Assembly (NCBI GenBank): GCA_041581935.1
Contig: JBFICP010000011.1
Coordinates: 1-27,223, forward strand
Source of the DNA: JAABYT01 sp041581935
Lineage (GTDB): Bacteria > Pseudomonadota > Gammaproteobacteria > HK1
DNA length: 27,223 nucleotides
Direction of reading: 5' to 3'
The stretch's first letter is position 1, and every line of letters starts with the position of its first letter. This document shows, one piece after another, positions 7,990 through 16,000 of the stretch. A program made the position numbers and the translations under genes. A model generated the notes under the pieces. That model did no database searches. It saw only the letters and a list, made by a program, of their open reading frames with translations, and was not told where the DNA came from.

Positions 7990-8673
7990 ATGACGCTGCA
8001 ACCGATCTGGATTACCGAGGACGCACCGGTACACGCCTTTCCGGACGTCGACTACGCCATGATCCAGCCCAACGGGCTGCTGGCAGTGGGCGGCGACTTG
8101 ACCCCGGCACGCCTGCTGCACGCTTATCAGCGGGGCATATTTCCGTGGTTCAGCGACGGTCAGCCGATCCTCTGGTGGGCTCCGGACCCGCGCGCGGTGC
8201 TGTTTCCACCGGAGCTCAAAATCTCTCGCAGCCTCAGGAAGACGCTGCGCCGGGAGATCTTCCAGGTAAGCTTCGACCGCGCCTTTCGGCGGGTTATCGA
8301 GGCGTGCGCCGCGCCCCGCGGTCATCAAAACGATACGTGGATCACCGGCCACATGATCTCCGCCTACTGCGAGCTTCACGCGCGTGGCTTTGCTCACTCG
8401 GTGGAGTGCTGGCAGGACGGCGACCTCGCCGGTGGGCTCTACGGCGTGGCCATCGGCAAAGTGTTTTTTGGTGAATCGATGTTCAGTCGCGTCTCGGATG
8501 CCTCCAAGGTCGCGCTGGCAACGCTTTGCAAGAGCGGATACGAGCTCATCGACTGCCAGTTGCCGAGCGATCACCTCAAGCGCCTGGGCGCCATCGACAT
8601 TCCGCGCCGCCAGTTCATGCGCCTGCTTCGGCACTGGCGCGGTGCGCCGCAGATCGATCTCGACCGAGGTTGA
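7990..8673 (+). CDS. aat: Leucyl/phenylalanyl-tRNA--protein transferase
   Basis: The 227-residue enzyme moves Leu or Phe from aminoacyl-tRNA to proteins with N-terminal Arg or Lys, marking them for ClpS/ClpAP. The family core is clear: NGLLAVGGDLTPARLLHAY near residue 30, GIFPWF, the W-A-PDPRAVLFP block, then GGLYGVAIGKVFFGESMFS and the end H-L-K-RLGAIDIPR. The length is close to that of E. coli Aat (234 aa). The ATG at 7990 was chosen because GGAGG lies nine bases upstream (7976-7980) and family similarity begins there; the longer frame from 7921 adds unrelated residues. bpt starts one base after its stop, so the two transferase genes form a tight unit. Confidence 0.96.
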   Translation: MTLQPIWITEDAPVHAFPDVDYAMIQPNGLLAVGGDLTPARLLHAYQRGIFPWFSDGQPILWWAPDPRAVLFPPELKISRSLRKTLRREIFQVSFDRAFRRVIEACAAPRGHQNDTWITGHMISAYCELHARGFAHSVECWQDGDLAGGLYGVAIGKVFFGESMFSRVSDASKVALATLCKSGYELIDCQLPSDHLKRLGAIDIPRRQFMRLLRHWRGAPQIDLDRG

Positions 8674-8674
8674 C

Positions 8675-9394
8675 ATGACCGTCCGGGTGGAACCCGCAAA
8701 GCTCACGCTGTTCGCGACCCCCGCGCACACTTGCACGTACCTGCCGGGAAATGACGCCACCACGCTTTTCGTCGACCCCGAGTTCCCCAAGGATGCCGGA
8801 GTCTACACTCTGCTCTCGCGAAACGGCTTCCGGCGCAGTGGCGAGCACGTCTATCGACCCAACTGCCACGAGTGCAACGCGTGCGTGCCCGTGCGGGTGC
8901 CGGTCGACAGGTTCGTGCCACGACGCAGTCAACGGCGCACACTGCGCGCCAACCAGGATCTGCGTGTCGTCACCCGTGAAGGCGTATTCTGCGAAGAGCA
9001 TTTTCTGCTCTACGATCGCTACCTCGGCGCGCGCCATGCCAAAGGCGGCATGGACAACCCGACCCGCAAGCAATACCGTGAGTTTCTGCTGAGCTCGTGG
9101 GCCGACACGATGTTGCATGAGTTCAGGCTGGGCGGACACCTGGTTGCCGTGGCGGTCGCCGATCGCCTCATCGACGGACTGTCGGCCGTGTACACGTTTT
9201 ACGACCCGGATTACTCGAGGCGGGGTATCGGCACATACTGTATTCTGTGGCAGATCGAGGAGACGCGGCGTCTCGGTCTCGATTGGCTGTATCTCGGGTA
9301 CTGGATCGCCCAGTCGGCAAAAATGCTCTACAAGCGGGAATTTCTGCCCCAGGAACGGTTCATCGACGGGCATTGGCGCCTGTGTGAACGTTGA
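8675..9394 (+). CDS. bpt: Aspartate/glutamate leucyltransferase (Bpt)
   Basis: The 239-residue product is the bacterial protein-transferase that adds Leu to N-terminal Asp or Glu, an older relative of eukaryotic ATE1. The N-terminal block TPAHTCTYLPGNDATTLFVDP and the Cys cluster N-C-HECNACVPVRVPVDRF (about residues 65-84) are diagnostic. The C-terminal GNAT-like half carries SAVYTFYDPDYSRRGIGTY and the segment Y-L-GYWI. The ATG at 8675 lies one base after the aat stop. Together with aat, it suggests that Arg/Lys and Asp/Glu N-termini are both converted to Leu degrons in this cell. The ClpS/ClpA partners are not in the window; clpA is often near infA. Confidence 0.95.
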   Translation: MTVRVEPAKLTLFATPAHTCTYLPGNDATTLFVDPEFPKDAGVYTLLSRNGFRRSGEHVYRPNCHECNACVPVRVPVDRFVPRRSQRRTLRANQDLRVVTREGVFCEEHFLLYDRYLGARHAKGGMDNPTRKQYREFLLSSWADTMLHEFRLGGHLVAVAVADRLIDGLSAVYTFYDPDYSRRGIGTYCILWQIEETRRLGLDWLYLGYWIAQSAKMLYKREFLPQERFIDGHWRLCER

Positions 9395-9413
9395 CCCCGC
9401 CCTCGGCCCCGCT

Positions 9414-9442
9414 TTGCCAGCGTGGCGAGTTTTGGGCACACT
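9414..9442 (+). promoter_or_regulatory. Candidate promoter for infA
   Basis: TTGCCA (9414-9419, five of six to consensus), a 17-base spacer and CACACT (9437-9442) lie about 95 bases before the infA start, just after bpt. The -10 match is weak. Confidence 0.35.
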
Positions 9443-9535
9443 ATCGACCTTTTCCGGATAAGGCCATTGCCGAGCCGTTGATGGCGGCTGGCCAGGCGGG
9501 CGTTGGCGCGCATTGCCCCACAAAGCGAGGAAACA

Positions 9536-9754
9536 TTGCCGAAAGAAGATCACATAGAGATGGAGGGCACCGTTATCGAGACGTTGCCAAACACCATGTT
9601 CCGAGTGGAGCTGGAGAACGGCCATGTGGTCATGGCTCATATCTCCGGAAAAATGCGCAAGAACTACATCCGCATACTCACCGGTGACAAGGTCACCGTG
9701 CAGCTGACGCCGTACGACCTGACCAAGGGCCGCATCACCTACCGCGTGCGTTGA
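9536..9754 (+). CDS. infA: Translation initiation factor IF-1
   Basis: The product is the essential 72-residue S1/OB-fold factor that sits in the ribosomal A site during initiation. It is nearly canonical: KEDHIEMEGTVIETLPNTMF, then VELENGHVVMAHISGKMRKN and ILTGDKVTVQLTPYDLTKGR. The frame is open from an upstream ATG (9503), but the family begins at M-(A)-K-E-D, which here falls on a TTG codon at 9536. That start gives exactly the 72 residues of E. coli IF-1, and GAGG lies at 9527-9530, five bases before it. The ATG form would carry 11 extra N-terminal residues. I prefer TTG. The gene lies 141 bases after bpt with its own possible promoter, and converges on the phosphatase gene. Confidence 0.93.
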   Translation: MPKEDHIEMEGTVIETLPNTMFRVELENGHVVMAHISGKMRKNYIRILTGDKVTVQLTPYDLTKGRITYRVR

Positions 9755-9811
9755 AAACCCAGCCTCGCCGATCCGTCCGCATACCCCTGTAGCAGCGCGG
9801 GCGCCTTCCCT

Positions 9812-10618
9812 TCAGTCTCCCTGGTGAGTATTGATGGAATACTCCTGGTGGCAATCGGGCTGGATCTCGACCAGCGTGAGTCTCGCTTCCTCGTAGCCGT
9901 CGAAGCTGTAAGCGGCTCCCGTGTCGATGTAGTAAACGTTGTCGATCTGCACGGTTTCACGCGTCGGCGTGTGTCCGCAGTACACACGATGAACGCTACC
10001 GGTGACGGGAAGGCTCGTGCACATACCCGAGATTCGATTGCGTGACCACATGGCGTAGAGCGCGGCGTCTCTGTCATGCGCTTCGAGCAAATCCATGAAT
10101 CGCTCCCACGGCAGCAACGGCGGCACATCTGCGTGCACGATGCCGACGCGTCCCCAGCGTGTTTCTACTTCGAGCGCCATGGGCAGATTGACGAATCGGG
10201 CACGATAAACTTTCTGCTCTTCCTCGTTCAGATCGAGCCACCATTCGCCACCGTTGTAGTTCACCCACACGTCGAGCTGCTCTGGGTCTTCAGAATCGAT
10301 CGCGAACTGCTCGTGATTGCCGCGGCAGGCAAAAAACCACGGTTTATCGAGCCAATCGAGCGCATGATTCGACTCGGGTCCGCGATCCACGAGATCGCCC
10401 ACCGAGAACACGCGGTCTGTTTTTTCATCGAACTCGACGTCTTGGAGAAGCCGACTCAGGTATGTGAACATGCCGTGAATATCACCGACGACAAAATCAC
10501 GGCCGTGTTCGTTCAGAGGGAAGCGCACCACGGCCTGGGCGTCCGAGACTTCGGGCGTGGGCAACCCTTCGCGGAATTCGGATACCTTCATGTCGGCGCG
10601 AGGTTCCTCTGCACCCAT
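9812..10618 (-). CDS. PPP-family metallophosphatase (serine/threonine protein phosphatase type)
   Basis: The 268-residue protein has every signature of the phage-lambda/PrpA-like PPP phosphatases: GDIHG (residues 45-49), GDLVDRG (74-80), GNHE (100-103), a later HADVPP and GHTPT. These bind two metal ions and the phosphate. The substrate may be a phosphoprotein, but related enzymes also cleave diadenosine tetraphosphate or other small molecules, so I leave it open. It has no signal peptide. The ATG at 10618 directly abuts the TGA of the tyrosine-phosphatase gene; a second ATG at 10591 (MKVSEF) has a GAGGAA motif about 12 bases upstream and could be used instead. It is the last gene of the minus-strand block. 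Confidence 0.9.
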   Translation of the reverse strand: MGAEEPRADMKVSEFREGLPTPEVSDAQAVVRFPLNEHGRDFVVGDIHGMFTYLSRLLQDVEFDEKTDRVFSVGDLVDRGPESNHALDWLDKPWFFACRGNHEQFAIDSEDPEQLDVWVNYNGGEWWLDLNEEEQKVYRARFVNLPMALEVETRWGRVGIVHADVPPLLPWERFMDLLEAHDRDAALYAMWSRNRISGMCTSLPVTGSVHRVYCGHTPTRETVQIDNVYYIDTGAAYSFDGYEEARLTLVEIQPDCHQEYSINTHQGD

Positions 10619-11110
10619 TCAGGCGATCTTGTCTCGCCCGTCCAGCCGGTCGTGCAGCTCGTCCAAGAGCCCTTCCATACACAGCTCGAGCATATCCAGC
10701 ACTTTTTCGAATCCCTCTTCGCCGACGTAGTATGGATCCGGAACCTCGCGCTCGCGCAGCTCCGGCGCGAAGTCAGTGACCAGCATGACCCGATCACCGT
10801 ACGCCGGCGGGCACGCCGCACGCAGCGAACGCTCGTTGTCCGAGTCCATGGCCAGGATCAAATCGAACTCCAGAAAGTCGTTGTCGCGCACCGGCCGTGC
10901 ACGCTGGTGGCGGATCTCGACTCCGCGGCGCGCGGCGGCCGCGGTGCCGCGCGGGTCGGGAGATTCACCTGTGTGGTAGTGGTGGGTTCCGGCCGAATCC
11001 ACCTGCACCCGGTCTTCGAGTTGCTCCTCATACAGACGATACTCGAGGACCCCCTGGGCCATCGGCGAGCGGCATATATTACCCATACAAACGAACAGGA
11101 CGCGGATCAT
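10619..11110 (-). CDS. Low-molecular-weight protein tyrosine phosphatase
   Basis: The 163-residue cytoplasmic enzyme has the P-loop VCMGNICRSP near its N-terminus, with nucleophile C8 and R14 (CX5R), and the general-acid loop DPYY near residue 125. The family removes phosphate from Tyr on proteins such as Wzc-type kinases, or acts on small phosphoesters. No tyrosine kinase or capsule gene is visible nearby. It runs straight into the PPP phosphatase gene with no gap, so the two are probably translated from one mRNA. In several gammaproteobacteria this gene follows lpxK and kdsB; here the 135-base gap to lpxK holds no recognisable gene. The ATG at 11110 gives the standard family N-terminus. Confidence 0.94.
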   Translation of the reverse strand: MIRVLFVCMGNICRSPMAQGVLEYRLYEEQLEDRVQVDSAGTHHYHTGESPDPRGTAAAARRGVEIRHQRARPVRDNDFLEFDLILAMDSDNERSLRAACPPAYGDRVMLVTDFAPELREREVPDPYYVGEEGFEKVLDMLELCMEGLLDELHDRLDGRDKIA

Positions 11111-11245
11111 GTCAGGTCACAGGAATCGCCGCGAGCGTGCCTCGGGGGGGCCGCCGGCCACGAAGTGATGCCACTGTCATGCCAAGCATAGACCATGGCG
11201 ATTGGCGCACTCTGCCAGACTCCGGGCATTTTGCAACGCCCCAGG

Positions 11246-12244
11246 TCACGATTCCGCCACGCCGGAAACAGATCCGCCGAGCAGCGACATCAGCCGGGCG
11301 CCGAAAGCCTGCGGGAGCTCGGCCCTCACCGGCACACACCAGTGCCTCGGGCCCGCGAAGCGCCGGCATTTGACTGCATCCTTTTCGGTCATGAGCACCG
11401 AAAGCCCGTCATCGAAGTCGATGTCGGCAGCGGAAAAGGCATGGTGGTCGGGAAAACGGTGCCGTATGAGCGTGAGCCCCGCGTGTTCGAGGGTGTCGTA
11501 GAAGCGTTCCGGAGCGCCGATGCCGCAGACGGCGTGAACGGGCGCCTCTTTGAACGCGCCGAGCGGTCGCGTAAGCGACGCTTCCACCAGGTTCTCCGCG
11601 TCGCCCGGGCACATGCGCATGTCGACCTCGCCGGACAGACCGCCACCGTTCGCGACCACCATGTCCACCGATGCGAGCCGCGAGACCGGCTCTCTCAGCG
11701 GGCCGGCTGGAAGACAGCGACCGTTCCCATGTCGGCGGACACCGTCGATGACGGCAATCTCCACGTCGCGCCCCAGAGCCATGTGCTGCAGTCCGTCATC
11801 ACTGACGATCACGTCGCACGCGACATGCTCGACGAGCGTGCGGGCGGCACGCAGACGATTGGGATCCGCGGCGACCGGACAGCGCGTTGCCCGCGCGAGC
11901 ATCACGGGCTCGTCGCCGACCATCACCGGATCGCTGTCCGGACGAACCTGCTGGGGCCACTTGTCAGCCCGGCCTCGATAGCCGCGAGACACAATCCCGG
12001 GACGCAGCCCCTGGGCCCTGAGATATTCGACAATCCAGATGACCAGGGGCGTCTTGCCGGTGCCGCCGACGCTGATATTACCCACCACGATCACCGGCAC
12101 CCCGACCCTGCCGGTGGGAAAAATTCCGAATCGGTATGCCGCGCGCCGCAACACCACGAGCACGTAGTACAGCCATCCGAATGGCGCCAGCATCAGACCG
12201 AGTGGCGTAGTGCGATACCACAATGCGTCGAAGTTAACCCGCAT
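11246..12244 (-). CDS. lpxK: Tetraacyldisaccharide 4'-kinase LpxK
   Basis: The 332-residue inner-membrane-associated kinase phosphorylates the 4' position of the lipid A disaccharide, a late step of lipid A synthesis. An N-terminal hydrophobic helix (about residues 17-35) precedes the P-loop VVGNISVGGTGKTPL (53-67). Later come the family blocks S-R-GYRG, GDEPVMLA, then SDDGLQHMALGRDVEI and a C-terminal FPDHHAFS and LMTEKDAVKC. The ATG at 12244 has GGTGAG close upstream. Gene order is unusual: the msbA gene that commonly precedes lpxK is absent between exbD and lpxK, and Trm112/kdsB do not follow it. Confidence 0.97.
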   Translation of the reverse strand: MRVNFDALWYRTTPLGLMLAPFGWLYYVLVVLRRAAYRFGIFPTGRVGVPVIVVGNISVGGTGKTPLVIWIVEYLRAQGLRPGIVSRGYRGRADKWPQQVRPDSDPVMVGDEPVMLARATRCPVAADPNRLRAARTLVEHVACDVIVSDDGLQHMALGRDVEIAVIDGVRRHGNGRCLPAGPLREPVSRLASVDMVVANGGGLSGEVDMRMCPGDAENLVEASLTRPLGAFKEAPVHAVCGIGAPERFYDTLEHAGLTLIRHRFPDHHAFSAADIDFDDGLSVLMTEKDAVKCRRFAGPRHWCVPVRAELPQAFGARLMSLLGGSVSGVAES

Positions 12245-12341
12245 TTCTCACCGCTGTGCGTCGAAGCAGTGGATCGGGAGACAAAACCGCTCCCAAATCT
12301 CATTACCATTCAATTGCGCGCGGGCGGCAAATCTCGGTGCA

Positions 12342-12767
12342 CTACCGATCGCTGTCAGGGACCAGGCGAGTGGCAAATGTCAATCGCACGAATCCCAGCT
12401 CCCGGGCCGCGTCCATGATCTGAACGACCGCTTGATGAGGCGTCTTGGCGTCGGCACTGATGATGACCGGGGGCGATTCATTGTCCCCGGCGGCGGTGCG
12501 CAGGGCCTGACGCAGGGTCTTCGACTGCGTATTCAGCAGCTGCCGACCGTTCACATAGAACCGGCCCTGGGCATCGATAGCGACCTCGATCGATTCGGGC
12601 TGGCGCGGCTGCGCTTGCGCGGACGCTGACGGCAGCTCGATGCTGAGCTCGGAGTCCCGGTTGAAGGTCGTCGAAACCATGAAGAAGATCAACAAAAGGA
12701 AAACCACGTCGATGAGCGGCGTGAGGTTGATGTCGGCGGGTTCCTGCGGTTTGGGTCGAAGATTCAC
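12342..12767 (-). CDS. exbD: ExbD/TolR-family biopolymer transport protein
   Basis: The 141-residue protein has one N-terminal membrane helix (about residues 16-35) and a periplasmic domain. The helix carries the essential aspartate of ExbD/TolR in INLTPLIDVVFLLLIFF (D20), which takes part in proton flow. With ExbB it powers TonB-dependent transport or, in this type of cluster, an undefined envelope task. The GTG start at 12765-12767 is supported by the family N-terminus (charged, P-x-P-Q-E) and the AAGG motif just upstream. It lies 16 bases after exbB and upstream of lpxK. It is closer to ExbD than TolR by context (no tolA, tolB or pal), but sequence alone cannot exclude TolR. Confidence 0.9.
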   Translation of the reverse strand: MNLRPKPQEPADINLTPLIDVVFLLLIFFMVSTTFNRDSELSIELPSASAQAQPRQPESIEVAIDAQGRFYVNGRQLLNTQSKTLRQALRTAAGDNESPPVIISADAKTPHQAVVQIMDAARELGFVRLTFATRLVPDSDR

Positions 12768-12783
12768 GCGCCTTGCACCTGGC

Positions 12784-13401
12784 TCACGCCCGCTCGTTTT
12801 CTGGACCGTGCATCGCTTCTACCATTTTCAGTGCCTCCTGCTCCATGGTCACCACGAGCTCGTCCACGTGACCGCGAAAGTAACGATGGAACATGAGCGT
12901 GGGAATCGCCACCGTCAAACCGGCCGCGGTCGTGATCAATGCCTCCGATATTCCTCCCGCAAGCACACCGGGATCACCTACGCCCTGGGTGGTGATCACC
13001 GCGAAGACCTTGATCATTCCGATGACCGTTCCGAGTAGACCCAGCAACGGTGTAATCGAAGCGATTGTGCCCAGCGTATTGAGATACCGGTCTAAATCGT
13101 GAACGACGTGGCGCCCGACATCCTCGATGCTCTCTTTCATCATCTCGCGGCTGCTGTCCCGGTTGGCAAGTCCCGCCGCCAGAATGCGCCCGAGGGGGGA
13201 GCTTTTGCGCAATGCACGAAGACGATCGTCGTCGAGATTACCGCTCTTCGCCCACTGCCAGACTTGTACGACCAGATTGTTCGGAGTGATGCGCTTTCGC
13301 TGCAACGTCCAGAAGCGCTCGGCGATGATGGCCATGGCAATCACCGAGCACAGCAGTATCGGCACCATCAACCAGCCGCCGGCTTTGACGAGTTCGAGCA
13401 A
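12784..13401 (-). CDS. exbB: ExbB/TolQ/MotA-family proton channel protein
   Basis: The 205-residue protein is the channel-forming partner of ExbD. An N-terminal helix (AGGWLMVPILLCSVIAMAII, about residues 7-26) and two C-terminal helices (within TLGTIASITPLLGLLGTVIG and the GGISEALITTAAGLTVAIP stretch) match MotA/TolQ/ExbB. The start is a TTG at 13399-13401: the family begins at LELVKAGGW, and GGAGGTGA, an excellent anti-SD match, lies seven bases upstream (13409-13416). The frame could extend to 13527, but those residues are Arg-rich and unlike the family. comEC lies upstream with a 141-base gap, in which TTGCGA and TACAGT, 15 bases apart, might be a weak promoter. Confidence 0.92.
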   Translation of the reverse strand: MLELVKAGGWLMVPILLCSVIAMAIIAERFWTLQRKRITPNNLVVQVWQWAKSGNLDDDRLRALRKSSPLGRILAAGLANRDSSREMMKESIEDVGRHVVHDLDRYLNTLGTIASITPLLGLLGTVIGMIKVFAVITTQGVGDPGVLAGGISEALITTAAGLTVAIPTLMFHRYFRGHVDELVVTMEQEALKMVEAMHGPENERA

Positions 13402-13408
13402 GAGCCAA

Positions 13409-13416
13409 TCACCTCC
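13409..13416 (-). promoter_or_regulatory. Strong ribosome binding site that fixes the exbB TTG start
   Basis: GGAGGTGA on the minus strand is a full match to the 16S 3' end. It lies seven bases before the TTG at 13401 and decides the start. Confidence 0.8.
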
Positions 13417-13542
13417 GAAAACTTCGAGATCGCGCCGAACCGGCGAAGACTGTATCAAATAGGATTTTCTCGCAACAGTTCGGCTTCGTACACGGACGAA
13501 CGCGCGCCGTCCAAACACGAGCGCCATGCGTTGGTCGACGCC

Positions 13543-15876
13543 TCACGGGCGAGCGCGCCAAATTCGGCTGCTCGCAATGCGCTCGAGCCGCGGGCTGCGA
13601 ATACCGCGCCGAGCGTCGATTTCGAGGGTGATCGCGCCATGCCTGGCGGTATCGAAGGGCAGCGCGCCCCGCTCGGAGAGCCGTTGCAGGACCTGCGCGT
13701 GGGGAAAGCGGTAACGATTTCGATAGCCGACCGGAAATAGCGCGATCGCCGGGCGCACCGCATCCAGAAATGCGGCGCCCGAGGAGCTTCTGCTGCCATG
13801 ATGGGGCACGACCAGCACTTCGGCGCGCAATCGCGCCCGATCGCGTTTTACCATCGCGGCCTCGGCGCGCTTTTCCACGTCACCGGTCAGCAGCACGCGG
13901 CCACCGGGTCCGGTGACCTTGAGGACGCACGAGCCGTCATTGCCGCGCCCGTCGTGGTCGCTCGCCGGATGCAGAATTTCGAACTCGACGCCGTCCCAGA
14001 CCCAGTGTGCGCCGACCCGGCACGGCTTCGCGATACCGCGCCAGGCGGGTGCGTTGGTGACGATCTCCACCGTATTCACCGCTTCGCGCAACCCGTCGGC
14101 ACCGCCGGCATGGTCGCTGTTCTCGTGGCTGATTATCAGGCGATCCACGCGCGCGATTCCCTGGCTGCGCAGATACGGGGCGAGCACATCCCGCCCGGCG
14201 TCGAAGCCCTGCCCATAGCGCGGACCGGCATCGTAGACGAGCACGTGGGAGCGGGTACGCACGACCGCCGCCAGCCCCTGACCGACGTCGAGGAGCGTCA
14301 GCCGGACGTCGCCCGCCGACGGTCGTGCCCCGGAAGCGAACAGCAACGGCAGCAGCCACACGACACCCACGAGACGTCCCGGGACGGCGCGCGGCGCAAT
14401 CAGCAGCAGCCCCCCCACGCAGGCCGCGACCACGGCCGGCGCTTGCGCCTGGGCGGCGGGTCGCAGGACCCACTCGAGGGCCGCCAAATGCTCGAGAAAC
14501 CACCACAGAACGTCCGCCGCCCACCGCGACATCTCCAGAATCGCCCCACCGAGGCCCGGCACGGGCAACACCAGAGCCGTCGCCGCCACCACCAGGGGCA
14601 CGAGGACCACACTGGCCCAGGGCACCGCCACCAGATTGGCCAGCGGCGCGACCAGCGGATACTCGAGAAACAAACCGATGCTGATCGGCAGCAGACCGAC
14701 CGCCACCAGCCACTGAACGCGTCCCCAACGTGTCCACACACGCTGCCAGGGCGCCGCCGGCTCACCGGCGACCCGTCCGGTCATGCCCCACAGGATGACG
14801 GCCACCGCGGCGAACGATAACCAGAAGCCCGCCGAGACCACAGCGAATGGGTCGATCACGAGCACCGCCCCGAGCGCCAGAGCGAGGGACGTCGTCGGCA
14901 GCACGTGCCGGCAGGCGACGATGCTCGAGAGGATCGCCACGAGCATGACGAGCGCGCGTTGTGTCGGCAGGGTGAATCCCGCCAGGCCCGCATAGACGAC
15001 GGCGGCGGCGAGCGCCGCCAGCGCCCCCGCACGCGACGCCGCCAGCCACAGCACCGCAGTGCCGCTCATGGACCAGAGCCTGCGCGCGGCGAAGTAGACC
15101 AGGCCTGCCACCAATCCGACGTGCAAGCCGGAGATGGCCATCAGATGCGCGGTGCCCGTGGCCCGAAGAGTGCGCCAATGCTCACGGGTCATGGCGCTCC
15201 GATCACCGACCGCGAGGGCGACAATGACGGGCGCCGCCTCTCGCCCTGCCAGGCGCCGGGCGATGGCACGTGACAACGCGAAGCGCAGCCGGGTGAGTCC
15301 CGCTGCGGCGCCCGTGCCATCGAGCCGGTTGCCGGCGCCCGACACCACATAACCGGTCGCCGCGATGCGGTGGCGGAACAGCCAGCGCTCGTAGTCGAAT
15401 CCGCCGGGATTGACGCGACCGCGCGGGCGCTTGAGCCGCACGACGAGTCGCCAATGCTGGCCGGGCTCGATGGCGGGTGCGTCACGGTACCAGGCAAGGC
15501 GAATCCGGCCGGAAAACTCAGCCGCAGAATCGGATTGCCGGGACGCTCCGGCGCGCTCGGTGCGAAGAATCAGGAAATCGAACCGCAGGCGGCGGTTATC
15601 ACCCTCGGGCAGTCCGGCCACGCGCCCGTGAACCACGAGCGACTCGCCTTCGAGTGATTGGGGCAGGGCTGCCAGCATCACGCAGTGCGCGCGCATCAGC
15701 GCCCAGAGAAATCCGCAGCAAAACAGCGCCAGCGGTCGCGCTCGTGGCACGAGCCAGGTCGAGAGCACGCAAACTGGCAGGAATGCGACCCATGCGGCGT
15801 CGGGCATCGACGGCCACTGGGCCGCGAGCAACACACCCGATGCCATCAGCACAATCCCTGTGCGCATGTCGGCCAT
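13543..15876 (-). CDS. comEC: ComEC/Rec2 DNA-uptake channel protein
   Basis: The 777-residue inner-membrane protein passes single-stranded DNA into the cytoplasm during transformation. An N-terminal hydrophobic segment precedes an OB-like domain (about residues 70-170), a multi-helix Competence core follows with the typical GTAHLMAISGLHVGLVAG, and a C-terminal metallo-beta-lactamase domain begins near 520 (TLLDVGQGLAAVV). The MBL motif reads SHENSDHAGG, with Asn where the usual ComEC motif has Asp (HxDxDH); PHHGSRSSS near the end is normal. The start is uncertain: ATG at 15876 (with GGGTGG upstream), ATG at 15867 or GTG at 15924 are all in frame. DUF2062 diverges from it. Presence of comEC does not prove natural competence, as many such genes persist without full pilus systems. 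Confidence 0.93.
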   Translation of the reverse strand: MADMRTGIVLMASGVLLAAQWPSMPDAAWVAFLPVCVLSTWLVPRARPLALFCCGFLWALMRAHCVMLAALPQSLEGESLVVHGRVAGLPEGDNRRLRFDFLILRTERAGASRQSDSAAEFSGRIRLAWYRDAPAIEPGQHWRLVVRLKRPRGRVNPGGFDYERWLFRHRIAATGYVVSGAGNRLDGTGAAAGLTRLRFALSRAIARRLAGREAAPVIVALAVGDRSAMTREHWRTLRATGTAHLMAISGLHVGLVAGLVYFAARRLWSMSGTAVLWLAASRAGALAALAAAVVYAGLAGFTLPTQRALVMLVAILSSIVACRHVLPTTSLALALGAVLVIDPFAVVSAGFWLSFAAVAVILWGMTGRVAGEPAAPWQRVWTRWGRVQWLVAVGLLPISIGLFLEYPLVAPLANLVAVPWASVVLVPLVVAATALVLPVPGLGGAILEMSRWAADVLWWFLEHLAALEWVLRPAAQAQAPAVVAACVGGLLLIAPRAVPGRLVGVVWLLPLLFASGARPSAGDVRLTLLDVGQGLAAVVRTRSHVLVYDAGPRYGQGFDAGRDVLAPYLRSQGIARVDRLIISHENSDHAGGADGLREAVNTVEIVTNAPAWRGIAKPCRVGAHWVWDGVEFEILHPASDHDGRGNDGSCVLKVTGPGGRVLLTGDVEKRAEAAMVKRDRARLRAEVLVVPHHGSRSSSGAAFLDAVRPAIALFPVGYRNRYRFPHAQVLQRLSERGALPFDTARHGAITLEIDARRGIRSPRLERIASSRIWRARP

Positions 15877-16000
15877 TCCCACCCGGCCACGGTAGCGCTT
15901 GGTGCGCGCAGGCCAGGATAGCACTGCCGATGGGCGGTGAATTGGCTAAACTTTGCCGCACGGCGAAAAGCCCATTGAAAACGCGCCCAATACAGCATCC

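Noticed and set aside
11111..11245. Trm112-like or kdsB remnant between lpxK and the tyrosine phosphatase gene
   Set aside because: None of the frames shows Trm112 or KdsB motifs, and the gap is too short for kdsB.
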